The translations under genes and the position numbers were made by a program. From positions 1 through 64,000 of the forward strand of contig PKWJ01000037.1 of the NCBI GenBank assembly GCA_003132025.1: a DNA stretch of 64,000 nucleotides, in the 5' to 3' direction. Origin of the DNA: Gammaproteobacteria bacterium. Its GTDB lineage: Bacteria > Pseudomonadota > Gammaproteobacteria > Steroidobacterales > Steroidobacteraceae. Numbering within the stretch: position 1 is the stretch's first letter; every line of letters begins with the position of its first letter. Positions 24,748-33,017 of the stretch are shown here, one piece after another. The notes under the pieces were generated by a model. That model worked only from the letters and a program-made list of their open reading frames with translations, was not told the origin of the DNA and searched no databases.

Positions 24748-25927
24748 CCCACACGGTCAACAGTTGCGGCGTGAAGCCAAGGGGTTTGGTCCTATAGAGC
24801 GGTTTACCGGTCGCGAGCCTGAAGCCGTAGATCCGGTAGCTGTCCGCGATCACGTACAGCAGCGCATCGGCGTCCTGCGACACCGCGATCGACTGTGCCG
24901 GCTCGGGCAGCTTCACGCGCTGGAGGCGCGTGCCGGTGGTGGCATCGAATTCCCACACCTCGGTGCCAGAATTCTTGTGGGTCCAGTCGCGCCCCCGGTG
25001 CATCAGTACGTACAGACGGCGCTTGGGGGAGTGGAAGTGGCTGATCTGCCAGCCGCCGGGTCGCCACCCGGCGCTGCGCTCCGCATCGCTGGTCAGCGAC
25101 CAGCTCGCGCCAATCACCGCCTGCTCGCCGGCAAGATTCACCGGAATGACCCTGCCATGGTAGGTCACCAGATAGAGCATCTGGTGATGCTTGTCCCAGC
25201 CGGAGTGCTCGAACGCGGGATCGTTCTTGGCATCGAAGACGTTCGCGGTGCGCTTGACGGTGGCGTTGGCCGACTCATCGAAGCTCACGGTCGCAATCGC
25301 GCCGTCGGCGCACAGCGAGGAGAATCGCGCTGGCCCCTGCGCGAAGATCAGACCACAGCCCGGGATGCCGATCGTGCCGACCGCCTTGCGCTCCTTGAGG
25401 TCGGTGACCGTCACGGCCGTCTGCGGCGCAAGGTTGTAGGTGAGCCCGTAGTGCCCATCCGGAGTCACATCAAAGTTGTACTTCTTGGAAACGATCAGCA
25501 GCCGCCCCGCCGGCAGCGGGATGTCCTCACTGACCTGCAGGGTGCGCGCGTCGCGCACCACGATGTAGTCGCTGCGCTTGCCGCGGGTGTGCTTCTCCCA
25601 GTAGGAATCCACGGCATAGAGCTCGCTGCCGTCGGGAGACACCGCGAAGTTCGGCCAATAGGCCTGGTTGAACATGCCCTCGACCTGGCCGCTGGTACCG
25701 TCCAGGACGTAGGTTCTGGCCGCCTCGGCCGCCGGGAACGCGACATCCAGGACATATAGCCGCCGCAGATCCGTTGGTGCCAGTGTCGCGGTGACGTGCG
25801 ACTCGGCGAGCTGCAGCTTCGCGTCCGCGGTGAGATCATCCGAATCGCCGGCAAGCGCGGGGCTCGCGAGCACCAGTGCACTCGCGGCGACGCCCGCGGC
25901 CAAGATGCCCCCGCTCCACCCCCTCAT
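24740..25927 (-). CDS. TTQ amine dehydrogenase large subunit
   Basis: The 395-aa protein has a signal peptide (ending ASPALAG). It is a predicted seven-bladed propeller of the methylamine/aromatic amine dehydrogenase heavy-chain family, shown by RLYVLDVAFPAAEAARTYVLDG, YWPNFAVSPDGSELYAVDSYW and RLYVLMHRGRDWTHKNSGTEVW. It binds the TTQ small subunit in the periplasm as an alpha2beta2 enzyme that turns primary amines into aldehydes and ammonia. It is the first gene of the BEDA set, 43 bases downstream of a TonB-dependent receptor gene. Confidence 0.92.
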   Translation of the reverse strand: MRGWSGGILAAGVAASALVLASPALAGDSDDLTADAKLQLAESHVTATLAPTDLRRLYVLDVAFPAAEAARTYVLDGTSGQVEGMFNQAYWPNFAVSPDGSELYAVDSYWEKHTRGKRSDYIVVRDARTLQVSEDIPLPAGRLLIVSKKYNFDVTPDGHYGLTYNLAPQTAVTVTDLKERKAVGTIGIPGCGLIFAQGPARFSSLCADGAIATVSFDESANATVKRTANVFDAKNDPAFEHSGWDKHHQMLYLVTYHGRVIPVNLAGEQAVIGASWSLTSDAERSAGWRPGGWQISHFHSPKRRLYVLMHRGRDWTHKNSGTEVWEFDATTGTRLQRVKLPEPAQSIAVSQDADALLYVIADSYRIYGFRLATGKPLYRTKPLGFTPQLLTVWGE

Positions 25928-25970
25928 CGGTCCCGCTCCTATCGTTGCCGCGCGGCCACCAGCACTGGCT

Positions 25971-28406
25971 TCAGAACTTCACGTTGAGCTGCATGCCGAC
26001 AGTGCGCGGCTGATTGGTCGAGTAGCGCACGGTCTGCGGAATGTTGAATTGGAAGCTGGTGTTGTTGGCGGAAATCAGCGCCACCTCGTTGGTGAAATTG
26101 GTAACAAAGGCGACCACCGACCATGGTCCGTGATCGAGGATCAGGTGCGCGTTCGCAATGTTGTACGACGGCAGATGGTAGCCGAAGAAGTAAGCGACAT
26201 CGGTCGACGGACCGACGAAGGAATCGTCGATGCGCGCCGTGAGCTGGTAGTTGGGAACGATTGGCGTCGTGTAAGCCAGCGATGCGCTCGCGGTATCCTT
26301 CGGTACGTTCAGGATCGGCACCGTGCAGCTGCCGGTCACCGGACACGGCCGCGTGACACCATCCGGGGCAAATGCCACCTGCGACAGGTAAGCCTGGAAC
26401 GACGCATTAGGCGCGGTGATCTTCGAGTTGGTGTAGGCACCGCTCACCGACATGGTCCAGGCCTCGGCCAGCTTGGCGTTGATCTCGAGCTCCGGGCCGA
26501 AGGCACGGCCGTCGCCGGCGTTGTTGTAGTACTGATAGCCGCAGGGCAGCGTGATGACCTGCTGCACACCGAGCCAGCGGATGTAGTAGACGTCGCCGTT
26601 GATCGTCAGTCGATTGTCCAGCAGTTTCGCCTTTTCGCCAACCTCGTAGTTCCAGGCCTCGTCGGGGCTGAAGGCGAGCACACCGGGCTGGCAGTTGATC
26701 GGCGGGCCGCTCGGCAGGATCTGGTTCGCCCCGCCGGGCCGGAAGCCCTTGGAAATCGTCGTGTAGAGGTTCAGGTCGTGCGTGGGTTCATACGACAGGT
26801 CCACTCGCGGGTTGAAGCCGCTGTCTGAGGCGCGCGTGACTTGCACCGGCGTGACCGCCTGATTGGGGTACGGGGCATCCACGCCCCAGGAAAACTCGTG
26901 CTGTTCGCTCTTGTACGTGTACCAGCGCACGCCGGCGGACAGCTTCCAGTGATCGTCGAACTTGTACGAGCCGTCCGCGAACAGCGCCGTCTGCCGCACC
27001 CAGTAAGGGTTCCAGGAGGTGAAGTACGAGCCGTCGGGAACGCTCGGTGTCGCGTTCAGCGGGCTGTTGCTGACCTCGTTCCAGATTGATTTCAATTGAC
27101 TATAGAACACTCCCCCGACCCAGTGCAGGCCGCCGACATCGTGCGAGGTCAGGCGCACCTCCTGGCTGAACTGGTGCGAAGGGTCGACCTCGGAGTACAG
27201 CACCGGCGCCAGCGGCGAGTTGCCCCCATTCGAATAATACAGCGACTCGGAAGCATCCTCGGCCTGGTGATTGAGCCGGGTGAAATACGATGTCGCGCTG
27301 GTCAGGTCGGCGAAGCCGACGTTGGCGTTGATCGTCAGGCCGTAGATCTGGACGTTATCATTCAGGAATTCGCGCAGCGGAAACACCTCGTAGTGCGCGT
27401 CGTAGATCTTGCCTGGCGACGCACTGGTGGGGCTCGAATCCAGCAGGTCGTAGCCTCCCATCGACAGGCGCTGATCGTACGCCATGGCGGTGATCGACAG
27501 ATCCTCGTTGGGCTGAAACAGCACCGTCACCCGGCCGTTGCGCATGTGCTCGACGTTGGCCCGCGGGATCTCGCTCTCCACCGGCGCGTTGTATACCGGC
27601 GTCTGATTCGGAGTCAGCAGCGTGGTCGCAGCGTTCGGCACGTTGACGGCAATCAGATTGATCCAGCCGCTGCGATCGAGGTCACCGCCGACGATGCGCA
27701 CCGCGATCTTGTCGCCCAGCGGCAGGTTGAGCATCAGATTCGCCCCACCGTTGGCGCCGCCGCCGTCGGTATACGAGCCGGTCACCTGCGCCGAGCCCTC
27801 GAACTGGTTGAGTTTCGGCTGCGCCGTGACGACCTTGACCGTACCGCCCATTGAACCCGAGCCATAGAGTGTGCCCTGCGGGCCGCGCAGCACCTCGACG
27901 CGATCGACGTCGTACAGGCTCGGGTCGATGACGACCTTGCCGGACTGAGACAGTGCGGGCGGTGACAATGGGATCTCATCGAGGTAGAAGCCGACCGTCG
28001 GCGCTGCGCCGCCGTTCGAGGCCAGACCGCGGGCTTCGTATTCGGTGAGGCCGGGGCCGGCCGAGCGCATCGACAGCCCAGGAACGTCGCGCGCGAGCTC
28101 CTCGACGTTCACGATGCCCTGCTCCTCGAGCTGGGTGGAACTCACCGCCGAAATGCTGATCGGCGTGTCCTGAATGGTCGACTTGACCTTCTCGGCGGTG
28201 ACGACGATCTCGGTGAGCCCGCCCTCGCTGGTAGCAGCGGCGCTCGTGTCCGCCTGCGCGCCAGGTACGAGATAGAACGCCGCTAGCAATCCCGATGCAC
28301 AGACGATGGCGGCCCGCGCCGCGGCACGCGGCGGCCAATGTTTGTAAGGACCAGCGCAACCCGTACACGCATCCACTGCCGTCGAATAACGGACTGTCGT
28401 TCTCAT
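25971..28406 (-). CDS. TonB-dependent outer-membrane receptor
   Basis: The 811-aa protein has an N-terminal leader, a TonB-box-like EIVVTAEKVKSTIQDTPIS, a plug domain with VDRVEVLRGPQGTLYGSGSMGG, and a beta-barrel ending in an aromatic residue (GMQLNVKF). It takes up a large or scarce ligand across the outer membrane. Because the amine dehydrogenase operon follows after only 43 bases, co-transcription is likely. The cargo could be an iron or copper chelate or an organic substrate; sequence does not say. Confidence 0.92.
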   Translation of the reverse strand: MRTTVRYSTAVDACTGCAGPYKHWPPRAAARAAIVCASGLLAAFYLVPGAQADTSAAATSEGGLTEIVVTAEKVKSTIQDTPISISAVSSTQLEEQGIVNVEELARDVPGLSMRSAGPGLTEYEARGLASNGGAAPTVGFYLDEIPLSPPALSQSGKVVIDPSLYDVDRVEVLRGPQGTLYGSGSMGGTVKVVTAQPKLNQFEGSAQVTGSYTDGGGANGGANLMLNLPLGDKIAVRIVGGDLDRSGWINLIAVNVPNAATTLLTPNQTPVYNAPVESEIPRANVEHMRNGRVTVLFQPNEDLSITAMAYDQRLSMGGYDLLDSSPTSASPGKIYDAHYEVFPLREFLNDNVQIYGLTINANVGFADLTSATSYFTRLNHQAEDASESLYYSNGGNSPLAPVLYSEVDPSHQFSQEVRLTSHDVGGLHWVGGVFYSQLKSIWNEVSNSPLNATPSVPDGSYFTSWNPYWVRQTALFADGSYKFDDHWKLSAGVRWYTYKSEQHEFSWGVDAPYPNQAVTPVQVTRASDSGFNPRVDLSYEPTHDLNLYTTISKGFRPGGANQILPSGPPINCQPGVLAFSPDEAWNYEVGEKAKLLDNRLTINGDVYYIRWLGVQQVITLPCGYQYYNNAGDGRAFGPELEINAKLAEAWTMSVSGAYTNSKITAPNASFQAYLSQVAFAPDGVTRPCPVTGSCTVPILNVPKDTASASLAYTTPIVPNYQLTARIDDSFVGPSTDVAYFFGYHLPSYNIANAHLILDHGPWSVVAFVTNFTNEVALISANNTSFQFNIPQTVRYSTNQPRTVGMQLNVKF

Positions 28407-28784
28407 GAATCACCGCCTCCCCTGCGATGGAATGAAAGCGCACGCGACGCAGCAAATATAACAGTCTTACAGCGAAGGGAAACGCACTAACAGATATGAG
28501 TTCTGGTCAGCATCATCCCGGTGCAGTGCTGGCTCCCCAGGCCCTCGATCGGTGCGTTGTACGCGCAAACGAGCATGTCGCGAACATTCAAGCGAGTTGC
28601 GTCACACGACGGGCGCAGCTCGTCGGCCACGCCGCGATTTTCGCGCTTGCCGAATCCGGCACGCATCACCACTTGATCATTTGCGCCGCGCGTGGTCCAA
28701 ATGGACACCGGCCAGATGGTCGGTCACCTGGCCGCGAACGGTCCTGTTCTGCCTACCGGTCCCCGTGCCGCAAGGGGGCGCCGG
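28407..28784. other. Intergenic stretch between receptor and CMD operon
   Basis: These 378 bases separate two minus-strand transcription units. The part nearest the receptor is AT-richer and holds its likely promoter. Overlapping ORFs on both strands (such as 28487-28708 minus and 28496-28861 plus) show no recognisable family and no good ribosome site. I see no RNA gene or repeat. Confidence 0.5.
28455..28483 (-). promoter_or_regulatory. Candidate promoter of the receptor/amine dehydrogenase unit
   Basis: On the minus strand a TATATT -10 box (28455-28460) lies in the only AT-rich patch upstream of the receptor, about 50 bases before its ATG. At 17 bases the -35 position reads GTTTCC, which is poor. 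An activator or a non-sigma70 promoter may be used. Confidence 0.35.
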
Positions 28785-29180
28785 CTACCGGAAGCGCTCA
28801 TCGATCGGCAGGTCGAGTGCGAATGCGTGCCGGTTGGTCTCGTTCGCAAGACCGACTATAGCCACCAGCTCTGCGTGCTGTTGCGGCGTCATGCCCTTGT
28901 GTCTGGCGGCAAAGCCGTGCGAGGCGATGCAATAGCGGCAGCCATTGGTGATGCTCACGGCCATGTAGATCAGCTCCTTCGTCAGCGGATCGAGCGCACC
29001 GGCCCCCATGACCTCCTTGGAATTGGCCCACATGCGCCGCAGGGTGGGCGGATGGTGCGCCAGTATCTTCCAGTAGTTGTTGACCCAATCGGTGTTGCGG
29101 GTAGCCATGATGTCGTCATACACCGCGCGCACCGCCGGCGAGGCGCTGACATATTCAATCGGGGTCGCGTTCGCGCTCAT
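28785..29180 (-). CDS. Carboxymuconolactone decarboxylase/AhpD-like protein
   Basis: The 131-aa protein belongs to the CMD/AhpD fold: LDPLTKELIYMAVSITNGCRYCIASH holds the CxxC-x2-H motif of peroxidase-type members. The ATG at 29180 has AGAGG upstream and lies 2 bases after the stop of the preceding hydrolase gene; the TTG start at 29186 in the track is less likely. It is the last gene of a four-gene operon with GS-like, FGase-like and isochorismatase-like enzymes, so it may protect against or process a product of that pathway. Confidence 0.87.
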   Translation of the reverse strand: MSANATPIEYVSASPAVRAVYDDIMATRNTDWVNNYWKILAHHPPTLRRMWANSKEVMGAGALDPLTKELIYMAVSITNGCRYCIASHGFAARHKGMTPQQHAELVAIVGLANETNRHAFALDLPIDERFR

Positions 29181-29182
29181 GG

Positions 29183-29845
29183 TCAACCTCTTTTACCCGC
29201 CAGGCGTTCGATCTCTTCCAGCAGTTCGCGTGTGCTGCGTTGCCTGCAATAGCCGCGATTATTGCGCAGCGACCATTCATGTCGCTCGGCCGACAGCGTG
29301 ACGCAGGCATCGGTCGGCAGCGTCACAAGATAGCCAAGGTCGCAGGCGTCACGCACCGTCGAATCCACGCATTGATCGGTCAGGCATCCGGCCACGATCA
29401 GATAGCGCGTGCCAAGATTACGCAGCACATAATCGATGTTGGTGGAGATGAACACCGATGATGAGGTCTTGGGAAAAACGATCTCATCCTCACCGGGGGT
29501 CAGTTCACTCACCATGTTCGCGTCCGGCGAACCCTTGGGCACGTTGAAGCCGGTGATCTTGTAATCCAGTGAGCGGTCACGTCCGTCTGCCGTCAGACTC
29601 TCGATCACGGTGTAGACGACTTCTATCCCGGCGCGGCGACAGGACTGCTGTAACAGCACCATATTGGGCAGCGCGCTGTGCTTCAAGGTGCGAAAGAAAT
29701 AGCCGTAGCGCTGCTCCTTCTCGGCCGCGCCGAGATGAGCATATTCACCGCCATCCCGGCTGCAGTTGTAGGTCTGCACATCGACCAACAGCAACGCGGC
29801 ACGCGCCGGGTCAATCTCGATCTCGCGACTCAGCGGCTGGCTCAC
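29183..29845 (-). CDS. Isochorismatase-family cysteine hydrolase
   Basis: The 220-aa protein shows LLLVDVQTYNC (Asp), FPKTSSSVF (Lys) and AGCLTDQCVDSTVRDA (Cys), the triad of the isochorismatase/amidohydrolase family. The GTG at 29845 overlaps the stop of the FGase-like gene as GTGA; the ORF-track start upstream is not needed. Its operon partners suggest it hydrolyses an amide made or released by the GS-like and FGase-like enzymes. It differs from the paralogue at 17995 in most of its length. Confidence 0.88.
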   Translation of the reverse strand: MSQPLSREIEIDPARAALLLVDVQTYNCSRDGGEYAHLGAAEKEQRYGYFFRTLKHSALPNMVLLQQSCRRAGIEVVYTVIESLTADGRDRSLDYKITGFNVPKGSPDANMVSELTPGEDEIVFPKTSSSVFISTNIDYVLRNLGTRYLIVAGCLTDQCVDSTVRDACDLGYLVTLPTDACVTLSAERHEWSLRNNRGYCRQRSTRELLEEIERLAGKRG

Positions 29846-30693
29846 GCGGATACCCCCATGAAGGCGCGCTCGGCCGAGCGTAGCGCCGCGGCTATACGCC
29901 CTGCCCACTCGGACTGACCGGCATCATCGAGCAGCAGGTCCTGGCGTATTTCGATCTCGACATGCGGCAGCCCGCGCGCCTCGCCATGGCGCGGAATGGT
30001 GTAGTCGGTCGCGTCGCTGACGAAATAGGGCTCGTTGTCCGCGATATGCAGATTGCCCTCACGGCGCAGCATGTCGAGCACCAGACCGGCGAAGCGCCGG
30101 TCACGGTTGTAGAGCACCGCGGCGTGCATGTCGCGTCGCACGCCACGGAAAATGTTGGTCATGCTGTGCTGGGCTACGAGAATGGTGCGGCGATTCGCGG
30201 CCAGCCGCTGATCCAGCAGCGCGCGTATATGGGCGTGGTAGGGATCGAATATCTCGCGCCGGCGAGCCACGATCTCCTGCTCGCTTAAGGCCACATTGCC
30301 GGGGATCGCGATCGATTCGCCGATCGTCGGGATCGATGAGGCCACGCCAGGATCGCGATTGCAGTCGATCACCAGGCGCGAGTAGTTCTGCGCCACCAGT
30401 GCGGCATCCAGCTCGGCGGCGACCCGCCGGGCGACCGCCAGCGCGCCGATGTCCCAGGCGATATGCCGCTGCAGTTCCGGATCCGGCAGCCCGAGATCGC
30501 CCAGGCGCGCCGGAATACGCCGGCTCGCGTGGTCGACTACGATGACGAAATTGGATTGTCCCTGACGACCGGACTCGAGTACGGCCGGGGGCTCATCGGC
30601 GCCGAGCAGCTGGTAGTCCGCGCCGCGGGCAGCATCACCGCCGGCAACTCCGCCTCCGATTGCATTCACATCACGATCAATAGACTTCGGCAT
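29842..30693 (-). CDS. N-formylglutamate amidohydrolase-like protein
   Basis: The 283-aa protein matches the FGase family: FVIVVDHASRRIP, IAWDIGALAVARRVAAEL, RLVIDCNRDP and a later VEIEIRQDLL. The reference reaction cleaves N-formyl-L-glutamate to formate and glutamate, the last step of one histidine route; no histidine genes are nearby. The ATG at 30693 overlaps the upstream GS-like gene by 17 bases. With a glutamate-amide-forming enzyme beside it, the true substrate may be another N-acyl glutamate or amino acid; that is inference. Confidence 0.86.
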   Translation of the reverse strand: MPKSIDRDVNAIGGGVAGGDAARGADYQLLGADEPPAVLESGRQGQSNFVIVVDHASRRIPARLGDLGLPDPELQRHIAWDIGALAVARRVAAELDAALVAQNYSRLVIDCNRDPGVASSIPTIGESIAIPGNVALSEQEIVARRREIFDPYHAHIRALLDQRLAANRRTILVAQHSMTNIFRGVRRDMHAAVLYNRDRRFAGLVLDMLRREGNLHIADNEPYFVSDATDYTIPRHGEARGLPHVEIEIRQDLLLDDAGQSEWAGRIAAALRSAERAFMGVSA

Positions 30694-31939
30694 AGCGGCG
30701 ACAGATCTCCGTCTCACTCAGATTGTCGAGCCCCTGGATCTCGGCGCGTTTGAACTGCAGGTAGGCAGCGAGCAGATCCGCGCCCAGCCACTCAACCGCG
30801 GCCTCACTGGCTTCGAGGCATTCCAACGCCGCGCCCAGGCTGTCCGGCAGCGCGGGTGCTGCTGTCGGCTCGATTTGCCGCTGATGACGTACGCCGTCGA
30901 GGCCAGCCTGCACCAGTATGGCGAGCGTCAGATAGGGACTGGCGGTGGCATCGGCGACGCGATACTCGATATTGAATTGCCGCGCGCGCTGCAAGGGATC
31001 ATCACCGGTCACTGGGCAGATGCGCAGCGCAGCGCCGCGGTCCAGCGGGGCTACATCGGCTCGGGTGGGAGCCCATCGATTCGGGCGCAGGCGGTAATAG
31101 GATGCCAGCGACGGCGCGGTCAGCGCGCACAGCGCCGGCATGTGATGCGCGATCCCGGCGATGAACTGATTTCCCAGCTGCGACAACTGCCATTGCCGCT
31201 GCGCGTCGTACAGCACCGGCTGGTCGCTACGATCGCGAAAACTCCAGTGAATATGAGTGCCGTTGCCGGTGCCGTTCGGCTCGGGTATCGGCGCCAGGCT
31301 GACGCGGTGCCCGAAGCGAAACGCTACCGCCTGCGCAAGCTCGCGAGTGATCACCGCGTCATCCGCGGCACGCAACCCAATCGCAGGCGCCGTCGTGACC
31401 TCGAACTGGCGCGGTGCGTATTCGCACAGGAACGAATCCGGAATCACTCCTGCCTGGCGCATTGCCGCCAGCAGCGCTTCACCGAACAATCCCTGGCGAC
31501 GATAACCATCGAGCTCGTAGGGCTGCGGCGGATGAGCGGCGACGCCGCTGTACGTGAACTCCTGTTCAAAGGTCGCGAGCAGTCGCAGTCCGGTGTCCTG
31601 CTCCAGCCGATGTAGTGCACGGCGCAGTACCTGCCTTGGACAGAAGTCCCACGGCGCCCCGTCCAGCGTGACGATGTCGCCTAGGTAGAAATATTCGGTC
31701 GCACTGCCGTCGAACGGTACGAACACGCGTGTGGACGCGTCCGGAATCAGAAACACCTCGCCGCTGGTGCCGAACGTCGTCATCTGGATGTTGCCGAAGG
31801 CGGACAGGAAAATATTAGTCGGGGCCAGACCGACTCCGCGCCGCAGCCGAGCCGACAGATCCGCCGCAGGGAAGCTCTTGCCGCGGAAATGACCGGACAG
31901 GTCGCTGGTTCCGACAAAGACTATCTGTTCGCGCTCCAT
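30677..31939 (-). CDS. Glutamine synthetase-like ligase
   Basis: The 420-aa protein has the GS catalytic barrel: TFEQEFTY (metal Glu), EVTTAP, NGTGNGTHIHWSF (ammonia/glutamate site) and RPNRWAPTRADVAP. The N-terminus is shorter than in housekeeping GS. It resembles the GlnA-like group that includes gamma-glutamylpolyamine and gamma-glutamylmethylamide synthetases. No adenylylation-tyrosine motif of GlnA is recognised. It leads an operon with FGase-like, isochorismatase-like and CMD-like genes, in a window full of amine catabolism, so gamma-glutamylation of an amine is the likely reaction. Confidence 0.83.
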   Translation of the reverse strand: MEREQIVFVGTSDLSGHFRGKSFPAADLSARLRRGVGLAPTNIFLSAFGNIQMTTFGTSGEVFLIPDASTRVFVPFDGSATEYFYLGDIVTLDGAPWDFCPRQVLRRALHRLEQDTGLRLLATFEQEFTYSGVAAHPPQPYELDGYRRQGLFGEALLAAMRQAGVIPDSFLCEYAPRQFEVTTAPAIGLRAADDAVITRELAQAVAFRFGHRVSLAPIPEPNGTGNGTHIHWSFRDRSDQPVLYDAQRQWQLSQLGNQFIAGIAHHMPALCALTAPSLASYYRLRPNRWAPTRADVAPLDRGAALRICPVTGDDPLQRARQFNIEYRVADATASPYLTLAILVQAGLDGVRHQRQIEPTAAPALPDSLGAALECLEASEAAVEWLGADLLAAYLQFKRAEIQGLDNLSETEICRRYAEVY

Positions 31940-32154
31940 CAGCGATTCCTCAACGCCACGTGCCGCGGCAGCTGATCACACTGGGTCGGCGAGCCGGCAT
32001 GGCTGGGAAGCCTATCATCCTCGGTCGATCGAAAGAACACGCCCGGCGCGGCTGACACCGCTGGCGCAAGCCGCCGCGTCCGCGGCCGGATTGCCCTTGC
32101 TCCGGCGCTGCGCCTGAAATAGCCTTGGCCCATCGCGGGACCAGGGAGCATTCG

Positions 32155-32994
32155 ATGTCAGTACACATTCGATCTGGCGTTCTGCTACTGGGAACGCTGC
32201 TGGCCGCGGCCAGCGTCGCGGCAATTTCCGCCGAGCCATCGACCGAGCCGTCGGCGCCGAGCCTGCAGCGCGCGTTCGCGATACTTCACGGCGCGCAGTT
32301 CATCGATTTGACCCATGCCTTCGGACCCACGACGCCGCATTGGAAGGGCTTCGCGCCGGAGACGGTCACCACGCTGTTCACCATTCCAAAGGACGGCTTC
32401 CATGCCGAGAGTTTCTGCCATCCGGGGCAATGGGGCACTCATGTGGATCCGCCGGCACACTTTCACGATGGTCTCAAGACCGTGGATCAGATCGATCCGC
32501 GGCAGTTCCTGCTGCGCCTGGTGGTGCTCGACGTGCATGAGAAGGTCGCCCGCAATCCCGACTACGTGGTCACGCTGGACGATGTGAAGGCGTGGGAATC
32601 ACGCCACGGCGCAATACCGGCTGGCGCCTTCGTGGCCCTGCGTACCGACTGGTCGAAACGCTGGCCGGATGACGCCGCCATGCAAAACGTCGACGCCCAG
32701 GGCGTGGCGCATTACCCGGGCTGGAGCAAAGCGGTGCTGCAGTATCTATACGAGCGGCGAAAAATCACCGCCTCCGGGCACGAAACCACCGATACCGATC
32801 CTGGGCTCGCGGTCACCAGGGATGACTATTCGCTGGAGAGCTATGTGCTGGGCACCAATCATTTCCAGATTGAGCTGCTGGCCAATCTGGATCAGGTGCC
32901 TGAAGCCGGCGCTCTCGTCATGGTGAGCTTTCCCAAGCCCGAAAACGGCAGCGGCTTCCCGGCGCGCGTGATCGCGCTGGCGCCGAAACACTGA
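32155..32994 (+). CDS. Secreted cyclase/kynurenine formamidase-like hydrolase
   Basis: The 279-aa protein has a signal peptide (SGVLLLGTLLAAASVAAISA) and the metal motif GQWGTHVDPPAHFH (HxGTHxDxPxH type, first position Gln-Trp here) of the cyclase/KynB family, plus FIDLTHAFGPTTPHW. Members hydrolyse formamides, lactams or isatin. The ATG at 32155 follows GGGAGC. Export to the periplasm is unusual for KynB itself, so a different amide is likely. The gene diverges from the GS-like operon and is followed after 23 bases by a PLP enzyme. Confidence 0.85.
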   Translation: MSVHIRSGVLLLGTLLAAASVAAISAEPSTEPSAPSLQRAFAILHGAQFIDLTHAFGPTTPHWKGFAPETVTTLFTIPKDGFHAESFCHPGQWGTHVDPPAHFHDGLKTVDQIDPRQFLLRLVVLDVHEKVARNPDYVVTLDDVKAWESRHGAIPAGAFVALRTDWSKRWPDDAAMQNVDAQGVAHYPGWSKAVLQYLYERRKITASGHETTDTDPGLAVTRDDYSLESYVLGTNHFQIELLANLDQVPEAGALVMVSFPKPENGSGFPARVIALAPKH

Positions 32995-33017
32995 ATCGGG
33001 ATTGCGGGAGAAATCCG

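Noticed and set aside
28496-29252. Plus-strand ORFs across the CMD gene and the gap before it
   Set aside because: No recognisable domain; the minus-strand CMD protein with CxxC motif explains the coding signal.
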